A stretch of 64,000 nt of DNA, taken from assembly GCA_024743275.1 (NCBI GenBank), contig JANSWW010000002.1, forward strand, positions 186,001 to 250,000, read 5' to 3'. The stretch comes from Alphaproteobacteria bacterium. Lineage in GTDB: Bacteria > Pseudomonadota > Alphaproteobacteria > JANSWW01. The notes beneath the pieces are model-generated. The model did not search any database. It was given only the letters and a program-made list of their open reading frames with translations, and had not been told where the DNA came from. A program made the translations under genes and the position numbers. Below are positions 42,951 through 52,817 of the stretch, in pieces (positions within the stretch are counted from its first letter, which is position 1; each line of letters begins with the position of its first letter).

Positions 42951-44096
42951 ATGTTTCAACGCATCGACAGTTACATCTCCCGCCAGGTGCTGATCGCCAT
43001 GGCCTTCGTCGTCGTGTCGTTGGTGGCGGCGATCTGGCTTAGCCAGTCGCTGCGCTTCATCGACACCATCGTCAACCGGGGCCTGCCCCTGTCGACCTTC
43101 ATGTCGTTGACCCTACTGCTGCTGCCGAGCTTCCTGATCATCGTTCTGCCGATCGCGACCTTCACCGCGACCTTGTTCGTCTATCATCGCATGGTCACCG
43201 AGTCCGAGGCGGTGGTCCTTCTGGGAACCGGCTTCAGCCCGATGCGGCTGGCCCGTCCGGCATTGCTCGTCGCCCTCGGTGTGACGATCGTCCTCTATAT
43301 CCTGCAGCTCTGGCTGCTGCCGGTCAGCTATCGCGAATTCAAGGAGCTACAGGTTCAGATTCGCAACAACTATTCCAGCGTCGTGCTGCGGGAGGGCGTT
43401 TTCACATCGATCGGCAACGGCCTGACGGTTTTTGTGCGCGAGCGGGCCGACGACGGCTCACTCAGAGGGTTGGTGATCCACAACGGCCAGGACCAACAGG
43501 CGCCGGAGACGATCATCGCCGAAGAAGGTGCCATCATCGTCACCCCGGACGGCCCGCGGGTCGTGCTGGTCAACGGCAACCGGCAAATGCGCGAGGCGGA
43601 CGGCAGGCTTTCGGTGCTCTATTTCGAGCGCTATACGGTTGATTTCGGCGGTCTGAAACAGGAACTGGGCACCCGGTTCCGGGAGACCGAGGAGCGCTTT
43701 ATCGGCGACTTGTTCAATCCGCAGAACCTTCCCAACGAGCGGTTCAGAGGCAAGTTCCTCGCCGAGGCGCATAACCGCCTTGCCTCGCCCTGGCTGGCGC
43801 CCGCCTTCGTGCTCGTGGGATTGGCGATCCTGTTCTTCGGGGACATGAACCGGCGCGGCAAGCTGAAACGGCTCACCCTGGCGGCCGTCCTGGTCCTCGG
43901 CGGGTTCGGAGGCTATCTCGGCATCCAGGGATTGGTCGCGAAACAGACGATCCTGTTTCCGTTGATCTATGCCATTCCGCTCATCGGCATCCTCGCCGGG
44001 TCGGCCGCCCTCATCTGGTCCGGCCGCACCCGGTCGGTCAAGCGCAGCCCGACGAACGACGATTTGGCCCGGCTCAAGGCCGGTATGCCGGGATAG
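42951..44096 (+). CDS. lptF: LPS export ABC transporter permease LptF
   Basis: One of two permeases of the LptB2FG complex that extracts lipopolysaccharide from the inner membrane. The 381-residue protein has TM helices at about 12-32, 48-75 and 98-120, a periplasmic beta-jellyroll (about 135-265) and three C-terminal TMs. RIDSYISRQVLIAMAFV and LLPSFLIIVLPIATFTATLF are family signatures. It starts the lptF-lptG-lptD-surA-pdxA-rsmA run; lptG follows after 18 bp. Confidence 0.93.
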   Translation: MFQRIDSYISRQVLIAMAFVVVSLVAAIWLSQSLRFIDTIVNRGLPLSTFMSLTLLLLPSFLIIVLPIATFTATLFVYHRMVTESEAVVLLGTGFSPMRLARPALLVALGVTIVLYILQLWLLPVSYREFKELQVQIRNNYSSVVLREGVFTSIGNGLTVFVRERADDGSLRGLVIHNGQDQQAPETIIAEEGAIIVTPDGPRVVLVNGNRQMREADGRLSVLYFERYTVDFGGLKQELGTRFRETEERFIGDLFNPQNLPNERFRGKFLAEAHNRLASPWLAPAFVLVGLAILFFGDMNRRGKLKRLTLAAVLVLGGFGGYLGIQGLVAKQTILFPLIYAIPLIGILAGSAALIWSGRTRSVKRSPTNDDLARLKAGMPG

Positions 44097-44114
44097 CGAA
44101 GGGGTGGACCTGAG

Positions 44115-45203
44115 ATGGGCATGACCTTGGCCTTCTATTACGCCCGGCAGTTCGCCGGGTGGGTCGCCGCGGTGTTCTTCGGGATCATGGCGATCGTTTT
44201 CATCGGCGACTTCGTCGAGATGCTGCGCCGCGCCTCGGACAAGGACGCGGTGGGGATCACCGATGTGATCGAGCTCACCCTGTTGAAGCAGGCGAATATG
44301 GCGCAGATCGTCCTCCCCTTCGTCATTCTGTTCGCCGGCCTGCTGTGCCTTTCCCGCCTGACCCGGACCAACGAACTCGTCGTCAGCCGCGCGGCGGGCC
44401 TGAGCGCCTGGCGGTTTCTGCTGCCGGCCCTGGTCGTCGCCCTGCTCCTCGGGGGCTTCCGGGTCGCGGTGTTCAATCCCGTGGCCTCGGTCATGACCGA
44501 GCGTTTCGAGCTCCTGGAAAACCGTCTTCTCGGCAATCGTGGCAGTTTTCTCAGCCTGTCGGAGACCGGGCTATGGGTCCGGCAATCGACCGAGGACGGA
44601 ACCGCGATCATTCATGCGAGCCAGATCGCCCAGGAGCAGAATCAGTTCCTCGATATGATCGCCTTCCGGTTCAACGAGGCGGGCGATTTCATCGGCCGGA
44701 TCGATGCCCGCTTCGGAGAGCTTTCCGAGGGCCAATGGCTTTTCACCGATGTTCTGCTGCAGATGGAGAACGGCCGCCCGACAGCACTGGAGCGCTTCGC
44801 GCTGCCCACCAACCTGACGCTCGACAATCTCCAGGACAGTTTCGCCGCACCCGAGACGATGTCCTTCTGGGAACTGCCGGAATTCATCGAGGTGCTGGAA
44901 CAGGCTGGCTTCTCCGCCCAGCGGCACCGGCTGCACTTCCACGCCATGCTCGCCAGCCCGCTTCTGCTCTGCGCCATGGTGCTGATCGCGGCCGCCTTCT
45001 CCTTGCGGATGACACGGCGCGGCGGTGCGCTGGGGGTGGCCGCGGGCGGGATCGCGGCCGGGTTCCTGACCTATTTCGTTTCCGACCTCGTTTTTGCTCT
45101 TGGCCTTTCGGGTCGAATTCCTGTTGAACTAGCGGCCTGGGCGCCGGCGACGGTGGCAACATTGCTGGGGGCGGCCGTGATCTTTCATCTGGAGGATGGA
45201 TAA
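44115..45203 (+). CDS. lptG: LPS export ABC transporter permease LptG
   Basis: The second permease of LptB2FG, with 362 residues in the same three-TM/jellyroll/three-TM layout as LptF. It shows TLAFYYARQFAGWVAAVFFGI at the start, LLKQANMAQIVLPFVILFAGLLC and the C-terminal FRMT-type RMTRRGGALG loop. An ATG two codons further in is an alternative start. It lies directly upstream of lptD. Confidence 0.93.
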   Translation: MGMTLAFYYARQFAGWVAAVFFGIMAIVFIGDFVEMLRRASDKDAVGITDVIELTLLKQANMAQIVLPFVILFAGLLCLSRLTRTNELVVSRAAGLSAWRFLLPALVVALLLGGFRVAVFNPVASVMTERFELLENRLLGNRGSFLSLSETGLWVRQSTEDGTAIIHASQIAQEQNQFLDMIAFRFNEAGDFIGRIDARFGELSEGQWLFTDVLLQMENGRPTALERFALPTNLTLDNLQDSFAAPETMSFWELPEFIEVLEQAGFSAQRHRLHFHAMLASPLLLCAMVLIAAAFSLRMTRRGGALGVAAGGIAAGFLTYFVSDLVFALGLSGRIPVELAAWAPATVATLLGAAVIFHLEDG

Positions 45204-45242
45204 ACCATCCCCGTTCCGCGACGTGAACAAGGGCAGGCATTC

Positions 45243-47423
45243 GTGCACCTCAAACCGGCTGGACTTCTTCTCGCCCTGATCCTTTCGGCGGCCGCCACCC
45301 CGATCATGCTCGGAGCGGCGTCGCCCGCGGCGGCCCAACAGCCTTTCGATACCGATCAGCCCACCCTAGTGACTGCGGACGAGATCACCTACAGCGAGGA
45401 ATTGGACACGGTCACCGCCCGGGGCAGCGTCGAGCTGAGCCAGGGCGACCGCATTCTGCGGGCCGATCGGGTGACCTATAACCGTCGCGCCAATCTGGTG
45501 ACGGCGACCGGCGACGTGACCCTCCTGGAGGCCACGGGCGAGGTCATCTTCGCCAATTATGTGGAACTCACCGGCGACATGAAGGATGGCTTCGCGCGGG
45601 ACATGCGTGTGCTCCTGACCGACAATTCGCGCCTCGCCGGCGCCAGCGGCACCCGGGTTGGCGGGACCCGGTCGATCCTGCGCAAGGGCGTGTTCTCGCC
45701 CTGCGATCTCTGCGCCGAGGATCCCGGCCGGCCGCCCCTGTGGCAATTGAAGGCCGAACGGGTCGTCCACGACGAAACCTCAAAGGACGTCATTTACAAT
45801 GACGCGACCCTGGAGTTCTTCGGCGTTCCGGTGGCCTATACACCCTATTTCCGGCATCCGGACCCGACCGTCGAGCGCCGCAGCGGCATTCTGGCGCCGA
45901 CCTACGGCTTCTCGGAGGATCTCGGGGTCAATGTCGGTGTGCCCTATTACTGGGCCATCGCACCGGACAAGGACGCGACCCTGGAGCCGGTCTACTTCTC
46001 CCGCGAGGGAATCATGCTGAAGACCGACTATCGTCAGCGCTTCGGGAACGGGATGATCGATTTCGCCGGCTCGCTGGCCTATGTCGACAACCGCGACGCC
46101 GGCCTTGAGACCGGCGACAAGGACTTCGAAGGGCATATCGACGGGACCGGCGAGTTCCACCTGTCGGACACCTGGCGGGCCGGCTTCGATGTGGAGCGGA
46201 CCAGCCTGCGGACCTATCAGGAGCGCTACAATATCGGCGATCCGGAGACGCTGACGTCCAGGGCCTATGCCGAACGGCTCGACGGTCTCGACTTCTTCCG
46301 GGTCGAAACCATGGCGTTCCAGGGCCTGCGCTCCTTCGACGTTTCCGAGGAAACGCCGCTCATCGCCCCCTTCGTCCAATACGCGACGGTCGGCCATCCC
46401 GGCCCCTATGGCGGGCGGGTCAGCGTCGACGCGGAAGCCCTGTCGCTGACCCGGGAAATCGGGGCGGACCAGCACCGCTTCAGCCTGCTCGCCGGCTACG
46501 AACTGCCCTATATCGGCCCGATCGGCGACGTCTACCGGCTGCGGGCCACGCTGCAGTCCGATCTCTACTACGCCGAAGACGCCACCAACCAGATCGATCC
46601 CGGCGCGGTCGAAAGCGGCTTTGCCGCGCGCTTCTTCCCGCAGATCGGTCTCGAATGGGGCCTCCCTTTCGTCAAACAGACCGGGAATGTCCGGCAGGTC
46701 ATCGAGCCGACGGTCCAACTGGTCGCCGCCCCGTCCGGCAGCACGTTGATCGAGGTCTCCAACGAGGACAGCCAGGCGCTCACCGTAGACGATTCGAACC
46801 TGTTCCTGCTCAACCGCTATACCGGCTACGATCGGGTCAGCGGCGGTAGCCGGATCGATTACGGCATCAAATACGAAGCCTATGGCCGCCGGGGATCGAG
46901 CAGCTTTTTCCTTGGCCAAAGCTACCGGTTGCAGACGGACAATTCCTATCTCGGAGGATCGGGCCTGGAGGACAACGCGTCCGACATCGTCGGCCGGATC
47001 CGCATCGCCCCGTCCCCCAATTTCACGTTCAACTACCGGTTCCGCTTCGATGCCGAGGAGCTGTCTGCGACTCGGAACGAGATCGGCGTGGCCGGGCGTC
47101 TGGGCCCCCTTTCGTTGGCCACCAATTACGTGCTGCTCGACGATCAGTTGGGGCAGATCGGCGTGGGGTCCCGCGAGGAGGTCTCGGCGGCTTTCACCCT
47201 GCGGCTTACCGACTACTGGAGTCTGGCCGGCCGGACCACCCAGTCGCTTGGCGAAGACGACGGCGGCCGCGACATCGCCGCCTCGCTGACCTATCAGGAC
47301 GAGTGCTTCCTCATCGCCTTCGACTACGAGCGGGATTTCACGGAAGATATCGGCATCGAACCACGCGATGCGTTCTTCATCCGCTTTTATCTCAAGCATC
47401 TCGGCGGCTTCGGCACCAATTAG
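45243..47423 (+). CDS. lptD: LPS assembly outer-membrane protein LptD
   Basis: The beta-barrel translocon that inserts LPS into the outer leaflet with LptE. The 726-residue protein starts at a GTG, with a signal peptide (about 1-33, cut near PAAA-QQ). The OstA/LptA-like jellyroll (about 40-145) has VTADEITYSEELDTVTARG. A long barrel ends in an aromatic segment (FIRFYLKHLGGFGTN). Cysteines occur as CDLC at the jellyroll-barrel junction and once near the C-terminus (DECFLIAF), that is three rather than the four of E. coli. LptE is not nearby. Confidence 0.94.
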   Translation: MHLKPAGLLLALILSAAATPIMLGAASPAAAQQPFDTDQPTLVTADEITYSEELDTVTARGSVELSQGDRILRADRVTYNRRANLVTATGDVTLLEATGEVIFANYVELTGDMKDGFARDMRVLLTDNSRLAGASGTRVGGTRSILRKGVFSPCDLCAEDPGRPPLWQLKAERVVHDETSKDVIYNDATLEFFGVPVAYTPYFRHPDPTVERRSGILAPTYGFSEDLGVNVGVPYYWAIAPDKDATLEPVYFSREGIMLKTDYRQRFGNGMIDFAGSLAYVDNRDAGLETGDKDFEGHIDGTGEFHLSDTWRAGFDVERTSLRTYQERYNIGDPETLTSRAYAERLDGLDFFRVETMAFQGLRSFDVSEETPLIAPFVQYATVGHPGPYGGRVSVDAEALSLTREIGADQHRFSLLAGYELPYIGPIGDVYRLRATLQSDLYYAEDATNQIDPGAVESGFAARFFPQIGLEWGLPFVKQTGNVRQVIEPTVQLVAAPSGSTLIEVSNEDSQALTVDDSNLFLLNRYTGYDRVSGGSRIDYGIKYEAYGRRGSSSFFLGQSYRLQTDNSYLGGSGLEDNASDIVGRIRIAPSPNFTFNYRFRFDAEELSATRNEIGVAGRLGPLSLATNYVLLDDQLGQIGVGSREEVSAAFTLRLTDYWSLAGRTTQSLGEDDGGRDIAASLTYQDECFLIAFDYERDFTEDIGIEPRDAFFIRFYLKHLGGFGTN

Positions 47424-47521
47424 AGCAAGGTCCCCGATGTTGAATTCCGCCCGGCGGCGGGAGTACAACCAACGCAAGGCCCGTCGCCAAACGGCCCAAC
47501 CTTAGAAGAACGCGCCCGACC

Positions 47522-48814
47522 ATGATTTCGCCCCACGCCTTTCGAGTCCTCCCGCGCTTGCTCATGGTTCTCCCCATGTTGCTGTTCGCCTTGACAGTGG
47601 GCGGCGATCGGGTCGCCCGGGCACAGACCCTTGGGATCGCGGCGGTGGTGAACGAGGGCGCCATCACCATGCTCGATCTCCAGGCGCGGATCGAACTCGC
47701 CCTGCTTAATTCGGGACTGCCCCCGAGCAACGAGCAACGTCAGCGCCTCGCCTCCCCGGTGTTGCGCGAATTGATCGACGAGGAATTGCAGCGTCAACGG
47801 ATCGAAGAGGCCGGGATCGAAATCGACGACCGCACCATGGCCGCCGCAATCGCCGATACGGAACGGCAGAACAACCTGCGGCCCGGCCAACTCCAAGCGA
47901 TCCTCGAGCAGCGCGGCATTCCGGTCGAAACGCTGGAAGACCAGATCCGCACGCGCCTGGGATGGCTGCGTCTGGTCGGCCGGCAGTTCCGCCGTCTGGC
48001 CGCCGTGAGTGACGAGGAAGTGGAAGAGGTCTATCAGAACCTGCGGGAGACCGCCGACGAGGAACAGGAGCGCCTCGCCGAGATCCTGTTGCCCGTGGCG
48101 ACCCCCGCCGACGAACCGGAGGTCCGCGCTTTCGCCGAAAGACTGGTGCGGCAGATCCGCGAAGGCGCTTCCTTTGGTGGCCTTGCCGAACAGTTCAGCG
48201 CCAGCCCAACCGGACCGGCCGGGGGGCAGCTCGGCTGGGTAAGCCGGAACGTGATGAACGACGACCTCTTGAGTGTTGTCCCGTCACTTCAGCCGGGGGA
48301 TGTTTCCGACCCGGTCCGAACGCTATCGGGTTATCTGATCGTGAAATTGGAGAACCGTGGCTCTCCCTTCGCCAATCAACGGCGTCCGGAATCGCTGGAA
48401 CTCTCCCAGGTCTTCCTGCCGGTGCGGGCGGACGACCCGGAGCGCACCGCCGAGGGGCAACGGGAAAAACTGGAACGGGTCGGACAAGAGGCCAGAAGCT
48501 GTTCGGACATGGATCGTCTGGCCGAGGAGCTCGAGTCACCGCTCGCCGCGTCGCTCGGCACCCTGTCGCCGGCCGACCTGCAACCCGATATCCGAAACGC
48601 GGTATTGACGCTGCCGGTGGGCGAGCCAAGCGAGATCATCGAGCTTCCGGCGGGCATTATGGTTGCGATGGTCTGTTCCCGGGAAGGCGGCGGCATGGTG
48701 CTGCCGAGCCGTCAGGAAATCGAGGAGCGCCTTCAAACCCAAAAGCTGAACGTGTTTGGACGCAGGCTGCTTCGCGACACGCGACGGGCCGCCTTCATCG
48801 ACATCAGGCTTTGA
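47522..48814 (+). CDS. surA: SurA-like periplasmic peptidyl-prolyl isomerase
   Basis: An outer-membrane-protein chaperone with PPIase-type domains. The 430 residues comprise a signal peptide (about 1-37, ending ARAQ), a SurA N-domain (IAAVVNEGAITMLDLQARI, RQLIDEELQRQ-like) and one clear parvulin/PpiC domain at about 180-280 with GASFGGLAEQFSASPTGPAGGQLGWV. The second parvulin domain is degenerate. Position after lptD and before pdxA is standard in proteobacteria. Confidence 0.92.
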   Translation: MISPHAFRVLPRLLMVLPMLLFALTVGGDRVARAQTLGIAAVVNEGAITMLDLQARIELALLNSGLPPSNEQRQRLASPVLRELIDEELQRQRIEEAGIEIDDRTMAAAIADTERQNNLRPGQLQAILEQRGIPVETLEDQIRTRLGWLRLVGRQFRRLAAVSDEEVEEVYQNLRETADEEQERLAEILLPVATPADEPEVRAFAERLVRQIREGASFGGLAEQFSASPTGPAGGQLGWVSRNVMNDDLLSVVPSLQPGDVSDPVRTLSGYLIVKLENRGSPFANQRRPESLELSQVFLPVRADDPERTAEGQREKLERVGQEARSCSDMDRLAEELESPLAASLGTLSPADLQPDIRNAVLTLPVGEPSEIIELPAGIMVAMVCSREGGGMVLPSRQEIEERLQTQKLNVFGRRLLRDTRRAAFIDIRL

Positions 48815-48825
48815 CGAGGTCCGCG

Positions 48826-49866
48826 ATGACATCTGCCATGCCGGGCCGCCCCAACCCACCGCCGCCCCTTGCCTTCTCCATGGGCGAGCCCGCCGGCGTC
48901 GGGCCGGAACTCGCCCTGAAGATCTATGCCGGCGCGGCCGGGACCCTGCCGACTTTCTTCGCCGTGGCGCCGCCCGACTGGATGGCCCATGTGGCCAAAG
49001 GCCTGGCGCTGCCCGCCAAGGCGGTGCCGATTTCGGCGCCCGAGGAGGCGGAAGAGGCCTTCCGTCACGGCCTGCCCGTTCTGCCGCCACCGGAGAGTTT
49101 CGGGACGGCCCCGGTCTTCGGAAAGCCGGACGCGTCCAACGCGCGGGCGGTCCTCTCTTCCATTGAGGAATCGGTTCGGCTTATCCAGGCCGGACGGGCC
49201 GCTGCGCTGGTGACTGGACCAATCCAGAAGGAGAGCCTCTTGGAAGCGGGCTTTCCGCATCCGGGTCATACCGAGTTCCTGGCGGAGCTGGCGGGCCCCG
49301 GGCAGCAATCGGTGATGATGCTGGCGAACAGCTCTCTGCGGGTGGTGCCGGTCACCGTGCATATCCCCCTGGCAGAGGTGCCGCGCCGTCTCACGTCATC
49401 GCTGCTCGACAGTACGGCGCGGATCACCCATCGGGCGCTGATGCGCGATTTCGGCCTCACCGCCCCGCGGCTGTGGATCGCGGGTCTCAACCCCCATGCC
49501 GGCGAGGGCGGCAAAATGGGGCGGGAAGAGATCGAGGTCATGATGCCGGTGATCGAGGGGTTGCGCGCCGACGGTATCGATGTGGCCGGGCCGGTCGCCG
49601 CCGATACCATGTTCCGGGACAGCGCGCGGGAGCGCTATGACGTGGCCTTGTGCGCCTATCACGACCAGGCGCTTATTCCGGTGAAGACAATCGATTTCCA
49701 TGCCACCGTCAACGTGACCCTGGGCCTGCCCTTCGTGCGCACCTCGCCCGACCACGGCACGGCGCTGGACATCGCCGGCACCGGCAAGGCCAACGCCAGA
49801 AGCCTGACCGAAAGCCTGCGCCTCGCCGCCCGCATGGCGGAAAGCCGGCGGGCGGAAGCCGCATAG
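48826..49866 (+). CDS. pdxA: 4-hydroxythreonine-4-phosphate dehydrogenase
   Basis: An enzyme of DXP-dependent pyridoxal phosphate synthesis, oxidising 4-phospho-hydroxy-L-threonine with NAD+. The 346-residue protein shows [36 protein letters not shown] (read as adjacent motifs), the metal site [16 protein letters not shown], and [11 protein letters not shown] with [15 protein letters not shown]. The ATG at 48826 follows GACGAGG; an in-frame TTG five codons earlier overlaps the surA stop but lacks a Shine-Dalgarno. It lies 8 bp before rsmA. Confidence 0.95.
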   Translation: MTSAMPGRPNPPPPLAFSMGEPAGVGPELALKIYAGAAGTLPTFFAVAPPDWMAHVAKGLALPAKAVPISAPEEAEEAFRHGLPVLPPPESFGTAPVFGKPDASNARAVLSSIEESVRLIQAGRAAALVTGPIQKESLLEAGFPHPGHTEFLAELAGPGQQSVMMLANSSLRVVPVTVHIPLAEVPRRLTSSLLDSTARITHRALMRDFGLTAPRLWIAGLNPHAGEGGKMGREEIEVMMPVIEGLRADGIDVAGPVAADTMFRDSARERYDVALCAYHDQALIPVKTIDFHATVNVTLGLPFVRTSPDHGTALDIAGTGKANARSLTESLRLAARMAESRRAEAA

Positions 49867-49874
49867 ATCCGGCG

Positions 49875-50732
49875 ATGCCCGCGTCCCAATCCGACCCGAT
49901 TTTGGATCTGCCCCCCCTCAAGGAGGTTATCGCCACCCACGGCCTCAGTGCGCGCAAGGGGCTGGGCCAGAACTTCCTGCTCGACCTGAACTTGACTCGG
50001 AAGATCGCCCGGCAGGCCGGCGACAGCCTGGCGACGGGCACCACCGTCGAGATCGGTCCGGGACCCGGCGGACTGACCCGGGCTCTGTTGCTGGAAGGGG
50101 CGGCCAGGGTCGTCGCCATCGAAAAGGATACCCGCGCCGTCGTCGCCCTGGAGTCTCTGGTGGACGCGGCCCAAGGCCGGCTCGAGGTGATCGAGGCGGA
50201 CGCCCTGAAAGTCGATCCGCTGCAACTCGGTCCGCCCCCGCACCGGATCGTTGCCAATCTACCCTACAATGTCGGAACGAGACTGCTGCTCGGCTGGCTG
50301 GAGACGCCCGAGAAATGGGAGAGCTTCACGCTCATGTTTCAGCGCGAGGTCGCCGACCGGCTGACCGCCGATGTGGGTTCGAAGGACTATGGACGGCTGT
50401 CGATCCTGACGACCTGGCTCACGGAGGCTCGGCGGGTTATGGATCTGCCGCCCGCGGCGTTCACGCCGCCGCCCAAGGTCTCGTCCGCGGTGGTCCGCAT
50501 CGTTCCCAGACCCGGGCCACTTCATCCCGCCCCCCGGAAAACGCTGGAGCGGGTGACCGAGGCCGCGTTCGGCCAGCGGCGCAAAATGCTGCGGCAGAGC
50601 CTCAAGGGCTTCGGAGACGCCCAGGCGATCTGCGCCGCGGCCGGCGTGGATCCCACGGCCCGGCCAGAGACCCTGCCGGTCGAGGTGTTCTGCGCGCTGG
50701 CCCGGACCGTCGCCGCATTCGAAACCGCTTGA
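49875..50732 (+). CDS. rsmA: 16S rRNA (adenine1518/1519-N6)-dimethyltransferase
   Basis: The KsgA enzyme dimethylates two adjacent adenines in the 3' hairpin of 16S rRNA during late 30S maturation. The 285-residue protein has GLGQNFLLD at about 30-38, the SAM site [15 protein letters not shown], the catalytic NLPYNV and [13 protein letters not shown] near the end. The ATG at 49875 gives the typical N-terminus. It ends the LPS/outer-membrane gene run. Confidence 0.96.
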   Translation: MPASQSDPILDLPPLKEVIATHGLSARKGLGQNFLLDLNLTRKIARQAGDSLATGTTVEIGPGPGGLTRALLLEGAARVVAIEKDTRAVVALESLVDAAQGRLEVIEADALKVDPLQLGPPPHRIVANLPYNVGTRLLLGWLETPEKWESFTLMFQREVADRLTADVGSKDYGRLSILTTWLTEARRVMDLPPAAFTPPPKVSSAVVRIVPRPGPLHPAPRKTLERVTEAAFGQRRKMLRQSLKGFGDAQAICAAAGVDPTARPETLPVEVFCALARTVAAFETA

Positions 50733-50787
50733 TCAGAAAAGACCAATTCCCCACTTGTTGTGCGGACTTAAACCGAAGGAGTTTTCC

Positions 50788-51270
50788 ATGCGTCTTCTCG
50801 CGATCGCCGCCCTTGTGCTCGGCCTTATGGTGCCGGCAGGTGCCGAGGCCCACGACATCAAGGCCGGCAATCTGATGATCGACCATCCCCACGCGCTCGC
50901 CCTGCCGCCGTCCGTCAAAATGGGCGCCACCTATGTGACCATCAAGAACATGGGGGACACGCCGGACCGGCTGATCGCGGTCAAGGGAGACGCGGCGAAG
51001 AAGTTCGAGCTCCACACCATCATCAAGGAAGGCGATATCGCGAAGATGCGTGAGGTCGAGGGCGGCTTCGAGATCCCGGCCGGCGGCATGCTACATCTGA
51101 AACAGGGCGGCAATCACATCATGATGATGGGCGTCACCGAGCTGTTGGTCGAGGGCACCAGCTTCCCGCTCACCCTGGTGTTCGAGAAGGCCGGCGAGAT
51201 CACCGTCGAGGTCGAGGTCGAAGCCCGCCGCGGCGGCGGTCATGACGGTCACGGGAAGATGACCCACTGA
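50788..51270 (+). CDS. Periplasmic copper chaperone PCuAC
   Basis: A 160-residue periplasmic Cu(I) chaperone for CuA assembly in cytochrome oxidase. A signal peptide ends near AEA-HD (21-22). The metal motif of the family, H-x10-M-x~21-H-x-M, is present as H76, M87, H110 and M112 (GGNHIMMMG). A His-rich tail (GGGHDGHGKMTH) may add metal binding. The ATG at 50788 follows AAGGAG. It stands alone, without sco or cox genes nearby. Confidence 0.9.
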   Translation: MRLLAIAALVLGLMVPAGAEAHDIKAGNLMIDHPHALALPPSVKMGATYVTIKNMGDTPDRLIAVKGDAAKKFELHTIIKEGDIAKMREVEGGFEIPAGGMLHLKQGGNHIMMMGVTELLVEGTSFPLTLVFEKAGEITVEVEVEARRGGGHDGHGKMTH

Positions 51271-51289
51271 CATCGTCCTAGGTCATGAC

Positions 51290-52693
51290 CTAAAGCAACA
51301 ACCAAGCCGCCAGACCGAGGAAGGCGAAGAAGCCGACCACATCGGTCACGGTGGTGAGGAAAACGCCGGAGGCCACGGCCGGGTCGATCTTGGCCCGGTC
51401 CAGGCCGATCGGGATGGCGGTACCGGCAAGGCCCGCCACGATCATGTTCACGATCATCGCCAGCCCGATGATGATCCCGATCATGACATCGGTGAACCAG
51501 ACGCCGGCGACGATGCCGGTGAGCAGCGCGAAGGCGAAACCGTTGAACACGCCGACGGCCAGTTCCTTGCCGATAAACCGCATCATATTGGCCCGCCCCA
51601 AATCCCGGGTCGCCAGGGCCCGGACGGTGACGGTCAGCGTCTGAGTACCCGCATTGCCCCCCATGGACGCGACGATCGGCATCAGGACGGCCAAGGCCAC
51701 CGCCTGTTCGATGGTCGCCTCGAAGACCGCGATCACCAGCGAGGCGGCGATGGCGGTTCCGAGATTGACGACCAACCAACTGAACCGCGACCGCGCGGTC
51801 TCCGTGATCGAGACGGTCAGATCGCTCTCGCTCACCCCACCGAGACGCAGGATATCCTCTTCCGCCTCTTCGGCTTGGACCTCGACCACGTCGTCCACGG
51901 TGATCCGTCCGACGAGACGACCGGCCTCGTTGATCACCGGAGCGGACACAAGGCCGTATTGCTGGAAGGCGTAGGCCACCTCCTCCTGATCGACCTCGAC
52001 CTCGAATTTCACGAAGTCCTGCTCCATCAGGTCCGCGATCCGGGTTGGCCGCTTGGACCGCAACAGATGGGACAGGGCGACGATACCGACCGGCCGGTAA
52101 TGCGGATCGACGATGAAGAGGACGTAGAAATCCTCAGGCAAACCGTCGCTCAACCGCATGAAGTCGATGGTCTGGCCTACGGTCCAATGGGCCGGCACGG
52201 CCACCAGCTCGCGCTGCATCAAACGACCGGCGGACGACTCCGGATAGGTCAGCCCCTCTTCAAGGACGGCCCGCTCCTCAGGCTTGATAAGCGCGAACAG
52301 GCGCTTCTTATCCTCGTCGTCCAGGTCTTCGACGATGGCGATGGCGTCATCGGAATCGAGCGCGTCGACGACCCGGGCCAACGCTTCGATCCCAAGGCCG
52401 GCGACCACCTCCTCCCGGACATCGTCGTCGAGATAGGCCAGCACCTCCGGATCGAACCCGTCCCCCAAGGTGGAGATGAACTTCGCCCGCTTGTCCCGGT
52501 CGAACCGCTCGATCAGGTCGGCGGTGTCGGCGGGGTGCAGATCGGCGACAAGGCCGGGGATTTCCGAAAGGCGGTCGTCCGCAAGGGTCTCCAGCAGCGT
52601 CTTTTCCAGCGCCGGGGTCAGACCATAGGCGTCATCCTCGTCGCCTCCGTCCTCGTCGAGAACGAAGGGTTCCTCTTCCGGCTCCTGAACCAA
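51290..52693 (-). CDS. mgtE: Magnesium transporter MgtE
   Basis: A Mg2+-gated Mg2+ channel of the inner membrane. In 467 residues: an acidic N-tail, the superhelical N domain (about 30-140; IPGLVADLHPADTADLIERF), a CBS pair (about 155-275), the plug helix, and five TM helices with PIVASMGGNAGTQTLTV as the pore signature. The order and length are standard. It is convergent with the PCuAC gene. No M-box RNA is seen upstream. Confidence 0.95.
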   Translation of the reverse strand: MVQEPEEEPFVLDEDGGDEDDAYGLTPALEKTLLETLADDRLSEIPGLVADLHPADTADLIERFDRDKRAKFISTLGDGFDPEVLAYLDDDVREEVVAGLGIEALARVVDALDSDDAIAIVEDLDDEDKKRLFALIKPEERAVLEEGLTYPESSAGRLMQRELVAVPAHWTVGQTIDFMRLSDGLPEDFYVLFIVDPHYRPVGIVALSHLLRSKRPTRIADLMEQDFVKFEVEVDQEEVAYAFQQYGLVSAPVINEAGRLVGRITVDDVVEVQAEEAEEDILRLGGVSESDLTVSITETARSRFSWLVVNLGTAIAASLVIAVFEATIEQAVALAVLMPIVASMGGNAGTQTLTVTVRALATRDLGRANMMRFIGKELAVGVFNGFAFALLTGIVAGVWFTDVMIGIIIGLAMIVNMIVAGLAGTAIPIGLDRAKIDPAVASGVFLTTVTDVVGFFAFLGLAAWLLL

Positions 52694-52817
52694 GCGGTCC
52701 CTCCGATCGGCGCATGTTCACGGCCCAACCTAATGGGAAAAGAGACGCCGGTCAGCAAGGAAGGTGGAGCGCCCCACCCGACCTCTCGCCGTGACCCGAT
52801 CGCTTAGTCCAGATCGC